Shown one piece after another: positions 1-10,850 of a DNA stretch of 64,000 bases. The number at the start of each line of letters is the position of its first letter. Within the stretch, counting starts at the first letter, position 1. The position numbers were made by a program, and so were the translations under genes. The notes under the pieces were generated by a model, which saw only the letters and a list, made by a program, of their open reading frames with translations, had not been told where the DNA came from and did no database searches. Source of the DNA: Bactericera cockerelli (lineage: Eukaryota > Arthropoda > Insecta > Hemiptera > Triozidae); assembly GCA_024516035.1 (NCBI GenBank), contig JAMCCL010000075.1, forward strand, positions 1-64,000, given 5' to 3'.

Positions 1-789
1 TTCTGCGTCGAACCTCTCGAGCAAAACAACCAGTTCCGTTAACTCTTTTTCCATATCTTTCAAAATTTCCAAAGTTCATTGTGTTAAACTTACGTTATAA
101 AATGTCAGGCTAAAAATCACTTGGCCTATTTAGTGTGTTGTGTCGTCAGTCAAGTCAGTGTGTCGGTACTTTTGGCTAAATCTCTCAATTTAGTTCCTTT
201 ATTCATAATCAATCTCAACACGTTGTAACTCTACCTGTTGAATTTTCTTAGTATTATAATATTCAATTAAATACTCAAATCTCATAAATTACCTACTCAT
301 TTTAAGTGAAGAAGAACCATTGGCATCATTTCAAAATTACTTATAACTTGTCATTGTCTCTATTTCTAATCAAAATTCCAATTAATTAATTTCATTGTGT
401 CAGTTTCCTAAAAGACTCAAAGCTCCGCCATTTTACTTATTTTTGCCGGTTAAAATTTGAGCGTCATCTACTGTGACGAACTCTAGTGACAACAATTCAC
501 ACCTTCAAAATAAACATTCCAAAAGTAAACATAAACAAACCAAATTTTGTTGTTTACTAATTTTGTCTTATCAACCCTTATCAATGACAACCCCTAAATC
601 ATATTAACAAACCCACCTCTTACGAGTGAAGTCCAAATAACTGCCACCTTAAGTCATTGCTAATGACTCTTCTATCATACAAGTTCTCTCTCCAATGATC
701 CTGGAACGGCTTGGATTAGACTACCACAAAGTCAGATCAACCCAACCTTCAAAGGATGCCTGGGTCAATGAAATGAGTTATCCCAGATC
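1..789. other. AT-rich stretch, no gene recognised
   Basis: No reading frame of convincing length or family resemblance is visible. The last part (about 660-789) runs into a non-LTR retrotransposon fragment and may be more decayed sequence of that element. Confidence 0.4.
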
Positions 790-1418
790 TCAGATGTTAA
801 ATTAAAAATTTATAATGTTTGGCACAAACTTCAAATTGGTGGCAAAAACATCTCCTTTCTGTGGTGTCCATCACACTCAGGTATCATAGGCAACGAAATA
901 GTAGATAATGCTGCCAAAAATCCTCAAACTCTTGTTAGTGCATTAAAACTATGTTCATCTGAAGATTTAAAACCATTTATTTCAAATATCGTTAGAGATG
1001 AATGGCAAAATAATTGGAATACTGTTCCAAATACAAATAAATTAAAAAGAATCAAACCAACAATTGAAAATTGTTGGTTTGATTGTTGACTCAATTGTTG
1101 GTTTGAACCAACAATTGAAAATTGTTGGTTTGATTCTTTTTAATTTTTTCGACAAAGAAGTTGTTCTTTGTCGAATGAGAATCGGCCACACACGCGCCAC
1201 TCATAGCTTCTTATTTAAAAGATCACCTCCACCCTCCTGTCAATGTGGCGAGACTCTGACTGTCCTCCATGTTGCAGTATCACTCTTGCATAGTAGTAGT
1301 GATTTCGGCCAACAATATAAATCTAGGTTTCCTCAAGAACTGGATACCATTTCCAGCAATCATTCCGTCAGTTACACTGTGACAGTTCATCCTAATAAAT
1401 ATTTCTTAAAGCTTATAA
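790..1418 (+). pseudogene. Non-LTR retrotransposon ORF2 fragment, RNase H and C-terminal region
   Basis: The reading frame contains an RNase H-type block, FLWCPSHSGIIGNE followed by VDNAAK, and then the downstream block RMRIGHTRATHSFL with a CQCGE cysteine motif. Both are typical of the end of ORF2 in Jockey/I-type insect retrotransposons. The RNase H part degrades the RNA strand of RNA:DNA hybrids during retrotransposition. The frame is broken by an expanded palindrome near 1041-1144. The gene stops at 1418 because DNA transposon A is inserted there; its last codons continue at 11035-11084. Reverse transcriptase and endonuclease domains are not in the window. Confidence 0.75.
1041..1144. repeat. 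Compound palindrome inside the retrotransposon gene
   Basis: The two ends, 1041-1065 and 1120-1144, are perfect 25-bp inverted repeats. Between them the unit CCAACAATTGAAAATTGTTGG recurs in direct and inverted copies. A short native palindrome seems to have expanded by duplication, adding in-frame stops to the RNase H region. Confidence 0.8.
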
Positions 1419-1599
1419 GGGTAAATATTTCCAAACAGCGTTTTTCTATGTCCTCGTCAAAAAAACACAATTAGGAATTAAAAAATAATTATATGAAACC
1501 GTAAAATAGAGAGAACACATAATTTGCAATTGAATCAACAAGAAGTATTTTTTTATTTTTAGTTTATTTTTCAACTTATGAGCAGAGAAGACAGTTAAA

Positions 1600-2222
1600 T
1601 GTCCTTCCTCTGGACTGTCCCAGGGCGTTTTTGATTTTTTAACCTATGATTTAGTAATTTGCTTAAAATAATGGTTAATTAAATTTTACTGTGTATAATA
1701 GCTAGGGTAAAACTTGTTAAGCATAAAAGCTTCGTTTTATTATTTTTCTTTACATTTTGGTATATTTTCGACGTTACAGTTTGTCCCCAGAAATTCTGTC
1801 TTTCCTCTGGCAAGCCATTATTTTGCTAAGTAGGTGAGAGAGGAAAAGAAAAATGACGTATTAAGGGGGGGGGAAATTTCTTCTCCTTCTACGATCTTTC
1901 CGATTACGCATTGGAGATTGTTTTGATCATTAGTTGTTCACGAAATTTTGAAATGTTGAGGTCGTGTTTTGCCAGTGTTACAGAAGAGAGCGTCTTTCCT
2001 CTGGTAAGGTTAAAATTGTTTTACATTTTTATAATGAATAATTAATTACATATAGTTACTTTCTTTGCATGTTTTTTACATTTTCCAATCGGTGTTTGAA
2101 ATTGTTTTCAATATTAAAGCTCTTTTAAATTAGAACATGGGTGAAAATGTCCGTCCTCTGGCTGTTTTTCCTCTGGCTATTCTGGTGCCAGAGGAAGGAC
2201 AGCCAGAGGCAGAGGAAAGACC
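1600..2222. promoter_or_regulatory. Left subterminal motif cluster of element A
   Basis: Copies of a 13-base motif close to GTCYTTCCTCTGG lie near 1601, 1798, 1992, 2151 and 2163. They are followed by inverted copies at about 2189-2222, making a palindromic block. The same motif recurs at the right end of A (10661-10845) and is absent from B apart from short chance matches. Arrays of short subterminal repeats in DNA transposons usually bind the transposase; that role is inferred here. Confidence 0.7.
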
Positions 2223-2442
2223 ATGAGCGAATCAGCGCACTGAAAACAATATAAATATATTACTAGCTCATGTCCGCAAGCTTCGCTTTGATTAATGTTT
2301 CCAATTATCTTGACCTTTCTCTCCTTCTCCTTCTGTTTTTATACACATTTATACCCTTTTTTATGATTTTTTTTAGTTTCAGTTTACATTACAGAATAAT
2401 AATACATTATTTTTGTCTTCTTCTGTTTCAGTATACTTAGCC

Positions 2443-3036
2443 ATGCCTCAATCTAGAGAAGAGCGTTTGAGGAAAAAAAGAGAGGCTGAAAAAAGAAGAT
2501 ATGAAAAACTGAAGAATGATGAGGAAGGGCGTATGAGATTGAAAGACAAAGAAGCTTTCCAGTATGAACAAAAGAAAAAGAAAGGGGTATGTGTTCCAAT
2601 CAAAAAATTGAGTGCACAGAGAGCTAAACGCAAAGAATGGAGAACAAAGAAGAAGGATTACAGACAGAAGAAGAAACTAGAGCGAGAAAGACAAGAAGCA
2701 GTGATCACACCTCCATCTTCTGAGGATGAAGAATCACCACAAGAAACGGAGAAACAAACACGGGAAAAAGCGAGATATCGTAACAAGAAAAGCAGAGAAC
2801 AGAAGAAAAAAGATAACCTCATTAAAAAACTAACGACAAAGATGGAAAAGTACAAGAAGAAATACCAACGAGAGAGAAATAAAAATAAAAATAAAAACAG
2901 TGACAAATCAATACCAGATACGAGTACACCAGCAACTCCTAGAACCAGAGTGAAAATACTATTGCAAAAAGAAAATAATACAAGTGAGATAGCTCAAAAG
3001 GTTCTTTTTGCAGAATGTGTGGCTGATCAGTTAGAA
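2443..3036 (+). CDS. Transposase of element A, N-terminal part
   Basis: The frame opens at an ATG 13 bases after a good splice acceptor (TTCTGTTTCAG), so a 5' noncoding exon is likely; element B's gene shows the same layout. The roughly 200 residues are very rich in lysine, arginine and glutamate (blocks such as EERLRKKREAEKRRYEK), form a predicted coiled coil or basic DNA-binding region, and carry a short acidic stretch (PPSSEDEES). The frame is cut at 3036 by element B and resumes in phase at 8802. Apparent codons 3037-3078 belong to B's terminal repeat and are not part of this protein. No catalytic residue lies in this part. Confidence 0.75.
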
Positions 3037-3216
3037 GAGCATTATTCAAATAGTTCTAACTTTCTTGTCCCTGGGTGATATCACCAAGACAGCTATATGT
3101 TTGACAATTTTTTTTTTTCGTAATTACTGCTGGGGTTAATAAGGAATATGATGACACAAAAAAATATTTCGTTCTACCAAAATTTATCATAATTTTTTTT
3201 AATTGTTTAGGCCCAA

Positions 3217-3840
3217 AATCATTACCGTCCTCTGTCCCTGAGCATATTTTTTTTACATATTTCTATTTTTTTTTATTTATATAGTATATTGTTTTACTCA
3301 ACTATCGTTTCATTTTACAACAATTCTATTTCACTTCAAGAAGCATAAGGTGAAATCATAAAAAAAGGTTTTCCATCTTTATAATGATAACTTGAAAACT
3401 GTCCCTCAGTTTCAATATCATCACCGTCCGCATTTTTTGAATGCACCAAAAAAACTGAACAGGATAGAACAAGTTGATACAAGTTCTCTAGGAATCATCT
3501 CCCAACCGACCTCAGTTGTCTAGAAGTTACGGAAGTGAGAAGTTGTGCGTGTCGATTTTTGTACGATGTGTTCAATCTGGTAAGTCATGATTTAATTTTT
3601 TACATGATCATTACCGTCTGCCATTTTATTTTTTAAGACGTGCATGTATGTTTTCATTTTTTAAACAAATAAATAGTGCCTAATAACTTACATATTTTAC
3701 TGTTTTTTTTACATTTTAAATCTATTCGAAAAAAATTTAAAAAAATATTTTCGTAAAAATTGTCATCACCATCCGCATCATTACCGTCCAACTCAATATC
3801 GGACGGTAATGACCCAACTCGGACGGTGATGAACTAAATA
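3217..3840. promoter_or_regulatory. Left subterminal motif cluster of element B
   Basis: A motif close to TCATYACCGTCCG occurs near 3218, 3419, 3605, 3765 and 3777, followed by inverted copies at about 3797-3833 (GGACGGTAATGA, GGACGGTGATGA). Further copies lie at 4417-4453 in the internal duplication and at 8566-8620 near the right end. The arrangement (spaced forward copies, then a palindromic pair) mirrors element A although the motif itself differs. Probably transposase-binding sites. Confidence 0.7.
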
Positions 3841-4856
3841 ACTGAAATAGCCTTAATACCAAGATGATTAATAGATTTTTGACCTTTATTAATTAGCTTT
3901 GTATTTTTCAATCATTTTTCTCAGATGGTAACTACTCTGTTTTTCTTTTACTAATTTATTTTCATTACTTATAATGGACAAAAGCACAAATATGTTTTTT
4001 GAATAATAGATTAAAATTGTAGATTGGATGTTCTTTCAATACCTATCATGAATAATGAATTTATGATATTATTGCAATTTTCTTGTGTTTGCTTTACATA
4101 GGTCTTCTTTTATATTTTACAAGCAGGCTTCGCCCGCTTCGCGTGGCTAAGGCATGGCCGTTATCGGTTTTTTGGCTCTATCTTGGAAACGGTTGGGAGT
4201 TTCGCTAAATCCTTTCTTATTGCACGTATTCAATACCAAAGGGATATTGTGTCCAAATTTCAGCTCTCTACCTATAACGGTTTGGGCTACAGAGCGATCA
4301 GTCAGTCAGTGAGTGAGTGAGTGAGTGAGTGAGTGAGTGAGTCATCATTTTGACATTTATATATATAGATTTTGTTAATATTTTAGACTACCTAACAGTT
4401 CACTAAGTCAAACTAATATCGGACGGTAATGACCCAACTCGGACGGTGATGAACTAAATAACTGAAATAGCCTTAATACCCAGATGATTAATAGATTTTT
4501 GACCTTTATTAATTAGCTTTGTATTTTTCAATCATTTTTCTCAGATGGTAACTACTCTGTTTTTCTTTTACTAATTTATTTTTATTACTTATAATGGACA
4601 AAAGCACAAATATGTTTTTTTGAATAATAGATTAAAATTGTAGATTGGATGTTCTTTCAATACCTATCATGAATAATGAATTTATGATATTATTGCAATT
4701 TTCTTGTGTTTGCTTTACATAGGTCTTCTTTTATATTTTACAAGCAGGCTTCGCCCGCTTCGCGTGGCTAAGGCATGGCCACATTGAACTAAGGCATGGC
4801 CGTTACCGGTTTTTTGGCTCTATCTTGGAAACGGTTGGGAGTTTCGCTAAATCCTT
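3795..4856. repeat. Internal direct duplication in element B with interspersed-repeat insertion
   Basis: Segment 3795-4214 is repeated at 4415-4856 with few differences; the second copy carries an extra 21 bases around 4780. Each copy ends with the same GC-richer segment (GCAGGCTTCGCCCGCTTCGCG), which looks like a foreign interspersed repeat. Between the copies, 4215-4414 carries the rest of that repeat, including a (GTGA)n tract at about 4309-4342 and a TATATATAGAT tail. Confidence 0.75.
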
Positions 4857-4963
4857 ACGAACTTGTTTAAAATGTAGTTAGTGTAGAAATTTGTATTTTG
4901 TCTACTTCGTTTTTTTTTGTACTACATAGGTACATATTTATTTTCTCTATTATTTACAGAGTA

Positions 4964-7210
4964 ATGAAAATGGCTAGAAAGACTGTGGCTAACACCAAAT
5001 TGGAAGCAGAAAGAAAAAAGAAGGATGCGGAGAGAAAACGGTTGAAAAGACTTGAAATTAAGAATGATCCTGAAAAAAAAGCAATAGAAAAGGAAAAAGA
5101 AAGACAAAGATACCAACGGAGAAAAGAAGATGGAAAACTGAAATCCATAAAGGACATGAACAGAAGAGATCAAAAAGTACAACGTCAAAAATGGGTAAAT
5201 GCTAGGAGGAAATATGTTTCGAAGCAAAAATTGAATGCAGAAACTGATCACTTTTTACAAGACAATTCTCCCCCTCTATCTCCTGAAGGTGGAACTGAAC
5301 AAAGAGAACGAAATATTGAAGAAACACCAAACCAGCCATCAACATCGAGCCATTAGAAAAGGTCGGGACGGAAACGAAGACAGCGAAACACTATGAGAAC
5401 ATTCAACGCTTTAGTCAAGGAAAGGAAATTGAGAGCTCGAGAGACACAATTGAAGGAGAAGTACAAAAAGAAATACTATCGCCTGAAGCAACAAAAAGAA
5501 TTGATAGGATCACCATCTCCAAATAAAATTGTAGAAAAAACATTGGCCAAAGGCGAGAAAGAAGTGAAAAGAAAACTTCTCTTCTTAGAAGTGCTTAAGA
5601 AACAAGTGAAAGAGAACCAAAATGATTTATCTGAACGAGATCGGAATGTATTGGCAAAAAGTCTTACTGGAAGTACTGTAAGGAAGTACAAAAAAATTCA
5701 AGAAATGAACTGCTTGGTGTCCAAACATCTTCAAAATAAGATATCAAAATTTAGTAAGGAGAGAAATCCTATGATCTTGAGAAGAAAATTGAAGTTGAAT
5801 AGTTTGTTTGCAAGATTGAAAAATACTGTGGCGGCTTTTTTTGACGATGACGAAAATGCGCTACCATCCCCTGAAAAAAATGCAACTATAACAAAGAAAG
5901 GTGTCATGAAACAGAAAAGGTATTTAACAGATTCAATGTCAAATCTTCATAAGAAGTTTGAGAAAACGTCAAATGTTAAAGTATCATACACAACCTTTCT
6001 TCGTATGAAACCCTTCTACATTTACGAACGCAAAATAAAGGACAGGGATACATGCAGATGCATAAAGCATGCAAACTTTGAGTTCCTGATTCAGAAAATG
6101 CATCGTCTGGGTATCACTAAGTGTAGCTCCTTGTCTGCATTTCTCGAACAAATGTGCTGCAACAAGAACAACCAAGACTGTTCCAATAGAACGTGTAAAG
6201 AATGTATGGATACGTTCAGAACAGAAACTCTCTTAGTGAACATATCTCAAGAATTGGCTGATAGTCAAACGTTCTACTACGAGTGGGAACTTTGTAAACA
6301 AAACTACACCAACAAGAACAATGAGGTTTGCACGACGAAAATAACATCAAAGAACAGAAAGTACATCAAAGTGAAGGATTTAATAAAGAAAGTTGAAACT
6401 GAAATTCCTGAATTTTTCAAACATGTATTTAGAGCAAGTCATCAGATAAGAACGATCAAAGAGATCAAAAACAGTCTAAAACCAAATGAAACCTCAATTT
6501 ACTGCGACTTCTCAGAAAACTACACATTGAAATATTCAGAAGAAGTCCAGTCAGTGCATTTTGGGGGGTCCCAACAACAACTTTCTCTGCATACGGGGGC
6601 TTTCTATTACAATGAAAACGGTGATATCAAACATCAATCATTCGGAACTCTCTCAAAGAATACCCGCCACGACCCAGTAGGCATTTGGGCACACTTGACT
6701 CCAGTATTAAAATTGATTAAAGAAACTGTTTCCAATGCTGATACCATATATTTCAATAGTGATGGACCAACATCACAATACCGCAATAGAACAAATATCT
6801 TCATGTCAAACACAATTCCACTTCAATTTGGTTTCACAACTATAATATGGAACTACTTTGAGGCTGGACATGGTAAGAGCGTCGCAGACGCAATTGGTAG
6901 TACAATAAAAAATAATGCTGATAAAGTTGTTTGTCGAGGGAAGGATGTCGCATCCATTAATGAGTTGGTTGGAAATTTGATGTCGCTGAAGACCAGAATT
7001 TATGTAATTGAAGATCAGAACATGAACGAAGTGCAATCAGTAGTGCCGAAGGTTCTAAAACCCATACCAAAATGTCTTAAAATACATCAAATTGTATCCC
7101 GTGAAAGGAAAATGGTTATTAGAAAGATATCTTGTACAAGATGCTCCCGCAAATTAGAAACATGTGAAGAGTGTCAAATTGAAGGTGCTACAAAAAATTA
7201 TTCAAATTGA
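4964..7210 (+). pseudogene. Transposase of element B (one in-frame stop)
   Basis: The ATG lies six bases after an acceptor-like TATTTACAG, as in A. A lysine-rich N-terminus (about 130 codons) ends at a TAG (5354-5356). The same frame then runs open from 5357 to 7210, so the break is one stop codon. The next block shares KYKKKYYRLKQQ and VAAFFDDDE with A. A cysteine cluster (CCNKNNQDCSNRTCKEC) follows near 6150-6210. The probable catalytic core contains DFSENY (D at 6506), SDGPTSQYRN (D at 6761) and EAGHGKSVADAIG (E at 6860). A CTRCSRKLETCEEC knuckle ends the frame. By analogy with RNase H-fold transposases these acidic residues would bind metal; that assignment is inferred. Family unnamed. 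Confidence 0.75.
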
Positions 7211-7618
7211 ACGAATCCTTCTCAGTAAAATAAAGACTGAAGATAAGGAAAAGTCCAAAACAAGCGAATTACAAGAAAACAAAATGTTATTAAAGATCAA
7301 GTTGCCCATGAAACGTAAAAAATGTATCCTTTATATAAACATAGGCAATAAAGACCTTGGTTCAACTAGCTTTGTGGTTTTCTGGTTCAATTTCAAAGAT
7401 TATTGGTTCGAATTCTAGTTAAAACATAGAAAGGGTTCTCTATATTATTCAGAGAACTTTTTCTATATTAAAACATTAGAGATGTTTTGCATGGATTTGG
7501 ACCATTGTGATAGGTACTTTTAATCAGATCATGGATTCAAATATCAAAAAATAGTTGCTTCATAATATATTCCAAACAATTCTATAGCTATATTTCCTTT
7601 ACTCTTACATAATCGCAG

Positions 7619-8313
7619 GTCCTGTCAATTCATTGCAGAACAAAATCAAGGAAATTTCCATGGATAATGTAAAAAAAATCCGAAAGGCTGACGAGGTGGT
7701 CGACACTCCAGTTGTTGATGACGTGGCGGCAGACGGCACTCAAATTGTTGATAACGTGGCGGACGGCACTGCAGTTGATGACGTGGTGGCAGATGGAACT
7801 CCAGTTGTTGTTGACGTGGCGGCAGATGGCACTCAAGTTGTTGTTGACGTGGCGGCAGATGGCACTCCAGTTGTTGTTGACGTGGCGGCAGATGGCACTC
7901 AAGTTGTTGATGACGTGGTGGCAGACGGCACTCCAGTTGATGACGTGGCAGACGGCACTCCAGTTGATGACGTGGTGGCAGATGGCACTCCAGTTGTTGT
8001 TGACGTGGCGGCAGATGGCACTCAAGTTGTTGATGACGTGGTGGCAGACGGCACTCCAGTTGATGACGTGACAGACGGCACTCCAGTTGATGACGTGGCA
8101 GACGGCAATCCAGTTGTTGATGATGTGGCGGACGGCACTTCTGTTGTTGATGACGTGGCGGCAGACGGCACTCAAATTGTTGATAAGGTGGTGGACGGCA
8201 CTGCAGTTGATGACGTGGAGGCAGATGGCACTCCAAAATATGGTGATGATGCTGATAAAATGTATCAAATTGATGAAATTTTTAATTGTCTAAAGAATCA
8301 AAACAAATGGTAA
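7619..8313 (+). CDS. Possible 3' exon of the element B transposase: acidic tandem-repeat tail
   Basis: An acceptor-like TACATAATCGCAG lies immediately upstream. The frame encodes about 17 degenerate copies of a 9-11-residue unit such as VDDVVADGTP, rich in aspartate and valine. It ends in a non-repetitive stretch, DKMYQIDEIFNCLKNQNKW, just before a stop and an AATAAT-rich region. The transposase of A also ends in an acidic tandem repeat followed by a short tail (EVLTTLYEAFKMKK), which supports reading this as B's last exon. Long open frames on the opposite strand here are by-products of the repeat. The splice donor is not established. Confidence 0.45.
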
Positions 8314-8423
8314 ACGTTGATTTGAATTTTGCCTTATTTTTGTTCATTTTTACCTAAAATTTTGTTCATATTTTGTCCTAATTTGAAATAATAATAATAA
8401 AAAATCGCTTAAAGACTAAAGCC

Positions 8424-8512
8424 ATGTTTGTTTGTTTGTTTGTTTGTTTGTTTATTTGTTTGTTTGTTTGTTTGTTTATTTGTTTGTTTGTTTGTTTGTT
8501 TATTTGTTTTCT
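8424..8512. repeat. (TTTG)n microsatellite with TTTA interruptions
   Basis: About 22 tetramers near the right end of element B, just inside its right subterminal motif cluster (8566-8620). Confidence 0.9.
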
Positions 8513-8565
8513 TGGTCTCAGAACTTATCATTTGCCGTCTGAGAGACAGAAATGATTTGTAAGTC

Positions 8566-8620
8566 ATTACCATCCAATAACAAATCATTACCATCCAATA
8601 ACAAATCATTACCATCCGAT
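8566..8620. promoter_or_regulatory. Right subterminal motif cluster of element B
   Basis: Three direct copies of TCATTACCATCC spaced 19 bases apart, variants of the B motif TCATYACCGTCCG. They lie about 180-230 bases from the right terminal repeat. Confidence 0.65.
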
Positions 8621-8801
8621 CCGCCATTTTGAAAATAGCCATATCTGGAAAAATAAAGGTCTGGGTGAGTGACCAAGTACGGAAAAACCTTTAGCATCGT
8701 AATTATTTTCAATTGGCTCAAAAATATTTGGTACATATTCAAGTTCATTCCTGCCCAATTTGACAACCAAAAAGTTAAAACTATTTGAATAATGCTCAGA
8801 A

Positions 8802-10640
8802 GCTTCCTACAGTGAAATTGACTCACAAGAAGAGAAGAGAAAGTTCAAACAACAAGTCTGTGGAAAATTGATCCGTAAATATAAGCTTGACTCCCAATAC
8901 AAAAGGAAACTAAGAGGGAAACATGAAAAAGGAGAAAATGTTGGAGGAGAGAATTCTTACAAAAGAAAGTCTCGCAATTACAATAACAATTTGAAAGATA
9001 AGGTAGCTGCATTTTTCCTTGAAGAAGCAAACAGCAGGATGATGCCAGGCAAAAAAGACTTTGTGTCCAAAGGCAAAACAAAAAAGTAAAAGAGATATTT
9101 AAATCATAGTATGAAAAAATTGCACAGTGAATTCTTGAAAAAAAATCCCAAAACTCCTTTAAGCTACACACTGTTCTGCAAATTGAAACCTTTCTACGTT
9201 AAAAAAATGGATGCTGCTGCACGAGAGACTTGCAAAAGTCTGAAATGCACAAACATGGAGTTAAAAGCAATTAGTTTACATCGGATTGGAAGGCTGGAGA
9301 AGCCAACACTAGAATGTTTGCTGCAAACTTTTGGAACAGAAAGTAATGACACACAAAAACAGATTGGTGGTATGGGAAGACCCTCCTTTTGATGAAATAT
9401 CAAATGTAAAATATTACAAATGGGTAAATGTTATAGAAACAATTCTCAACAAAACCACTGGAAAAGAGAAACAAGTGACAAAGTTCCATTCGTATGCTCA
9501 CTAGAAGAGTTTATCAAGTTATTAGAAATTGAAATACCAGTTTTTGTAAAACACAACAATACGAAGATCCACCAGTACTCGGCAATCCGAAATCTGAAAA
9601 ACAATTTGAAATCGACTGAGTGTCTAATCCACATGGACTTCAGTGAAAACTATATGACAAAGTATTCAGAGGAAGTGCAGTCCTTCCACTTTGGGGGGTC
9701 TAGGAAACAGGTGTCTCTTCATACTGTTGTTGCTTATGTCAAAGACATAGGAGAGTCTGTAAAAAACATCAATTTCTGCACTATATCGGAAAATATCAGA
9801 CACGATGTACCAGCAATATGGGCTCACCTGCACCCTGTCTTAACATATTTATTCAATAAATACACATTAGACACAATCCATTTCTTGAGCGATAGCCCAA
9901 GCACTCAATATCGCAACAAGCTGATGTTTTATTTCCTAGGAAATATCTTGAAACAAAAATATCCCCACATCAAAGCATTCACGTGGAATTACTCGGAGGC
10001 AGGCCATGGAAAAGGCGCTCCGGATGGTATAGGAGGTGTATGCAAACGAACGGCTGACCGAATCGTCGGGGAAGGTAAAGACATCAACACATCACAGATG
10101 TTGATGAACGTGTTGCAAGAAAATGTAAAAGGAGTCAAATTCTTTTACATAGAAGATACAGATATTGCCACTGTCTCCAATGAACTTGATTTGACCAAGG
10201 TGAAGGCATTTCCTGGGACTATGCAAGTACACCAAGTCTCCAGTGTAAATTCAACGCTTACACATTTAGTTTTCAGGACATTGAGTCATTTCGGTGTTCA
10301 TCTATCGCCACACTGTCGTGAAATTGGATCATTGAATTATGGTTTGACAGAAATCCAACAAAAGCCTTTGGAAAAAAGAGCCTACTATAGTACTATTTAT
10401 TCTGACAGCGATGAAGATAGTAATGTTAAAGACGTGATGAATGACAGTGGAGAAGAAACTGGGGCAGAAAGTGGTGGGCGTGAAGAAGAGGATGGGGCAG
10501 AAAGTGGTGGGCGTGAAGAAGAGGATGGGGCAGAAAGTGGTGGGCGTGAAGAAGAGGATGGGGCAGAGGTGGAAGCAGAATATGAAAGTGATGATGAAGT
10601 CCTAACCACGCTCTATGAAGCTTTTAAAATGAAGAAGTAG
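8802..10640 (+). pseudogene. Transposase of element A, C-terminal part (stops and frameshifts)
   Basis: This continues the frame interrupted at 3036. Breaks: a TAA at 9087-9089; a frameshift near 9365 returning near 9480 (the intervening sequence, including DPPFDEISNVKYYKW, lies in another frame); and apparent loss of the cysteine cluster present in B. The core is open: DFSENY (D at 9636), SDSPSTQYRN (D at 9891) and EAGHGKGAPDGIGG (E at 9996). The C-terminus has three identical copies of a 12-residue acidic repeat (GREEEDGAESG) ending in EVLTTLYEAFKMKK. Compared with B, a KAFPGTMQVHQ-type block is kept. The copy is probably inactive. Confidence 0.75.
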
Positions 10641-10660
10641 ATTCCTACTGAACTTTGAAA

Positions 10661-10850
10661 TGTCCTTCCTCTGTCATAGGGAGAACAATAAAATAATAAT
10701 AAGTGTACAATTTTCATTTTTTTGTGTCTTTTCATTTTTTAATTTTGAAAATAAAACATTCCATGATTCTTTTGTTTACTACCAATAATATTTACTGATA
10801 TTTTCATTTTTATGTCCTTCCTCTGGTATAACTGTCTTTCCTCTGGCACC
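10661..10850. promoter_or_regulatory. Right subterminal motif cluster of element A
   Basis: Three copies of the A motif (GTCCTTCCTCTG at 10661, GTCCTTCCTCTGG at 10813, GTCTTTCCTCTGG at 10832) lie between the transposase stop and the right terminal repeat. Confidence 0.7.

Larger units (their letters stand above)
3037..8797 (+). mobile_element. DNA transposon B, nested in the transposase gene of A
   Basis: Terminal inverted repeats of 27 bp with one mismatch lie at 3037-3063 and 8771-8797, starting GAGCATTATTCAAATAG. The element is flanked by AGAA at 3033-3036 and 8798-8801. Without B and one AGAA, the A transposase frame is continuous across the junction. B's terminus resembles A's (both start G-R-G and share an ATTCAAAYAG-like core). 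B carries its own motif arrays, a homologous transposase gene, an internal 0.4-kb duplication and a repeat-rich acidic 3' exon. The two elements are distant members of one family. Confidence 0.9.

Noticed and set aside
3037..3078. The last 14 codons of the open frame that starts at 2443
   Set aside because: They lie in the terminal inverted repeat of element B, so they are not original transposase A sequence.
4309..4342. A CRISPR-like or regulatory array of GTGA units
   Set aside because: A simple tetranucleotide microsatellite inside an interspersed repeat; no spacers.
7630..8313. Long open frames on the minus strand and in other plus frames (CHVINWSAV- and LECHLPPRHQ-type)
   Set aside because: They are alternative readings of the same 27-33-bp repeats and have no start context or family resemblance.
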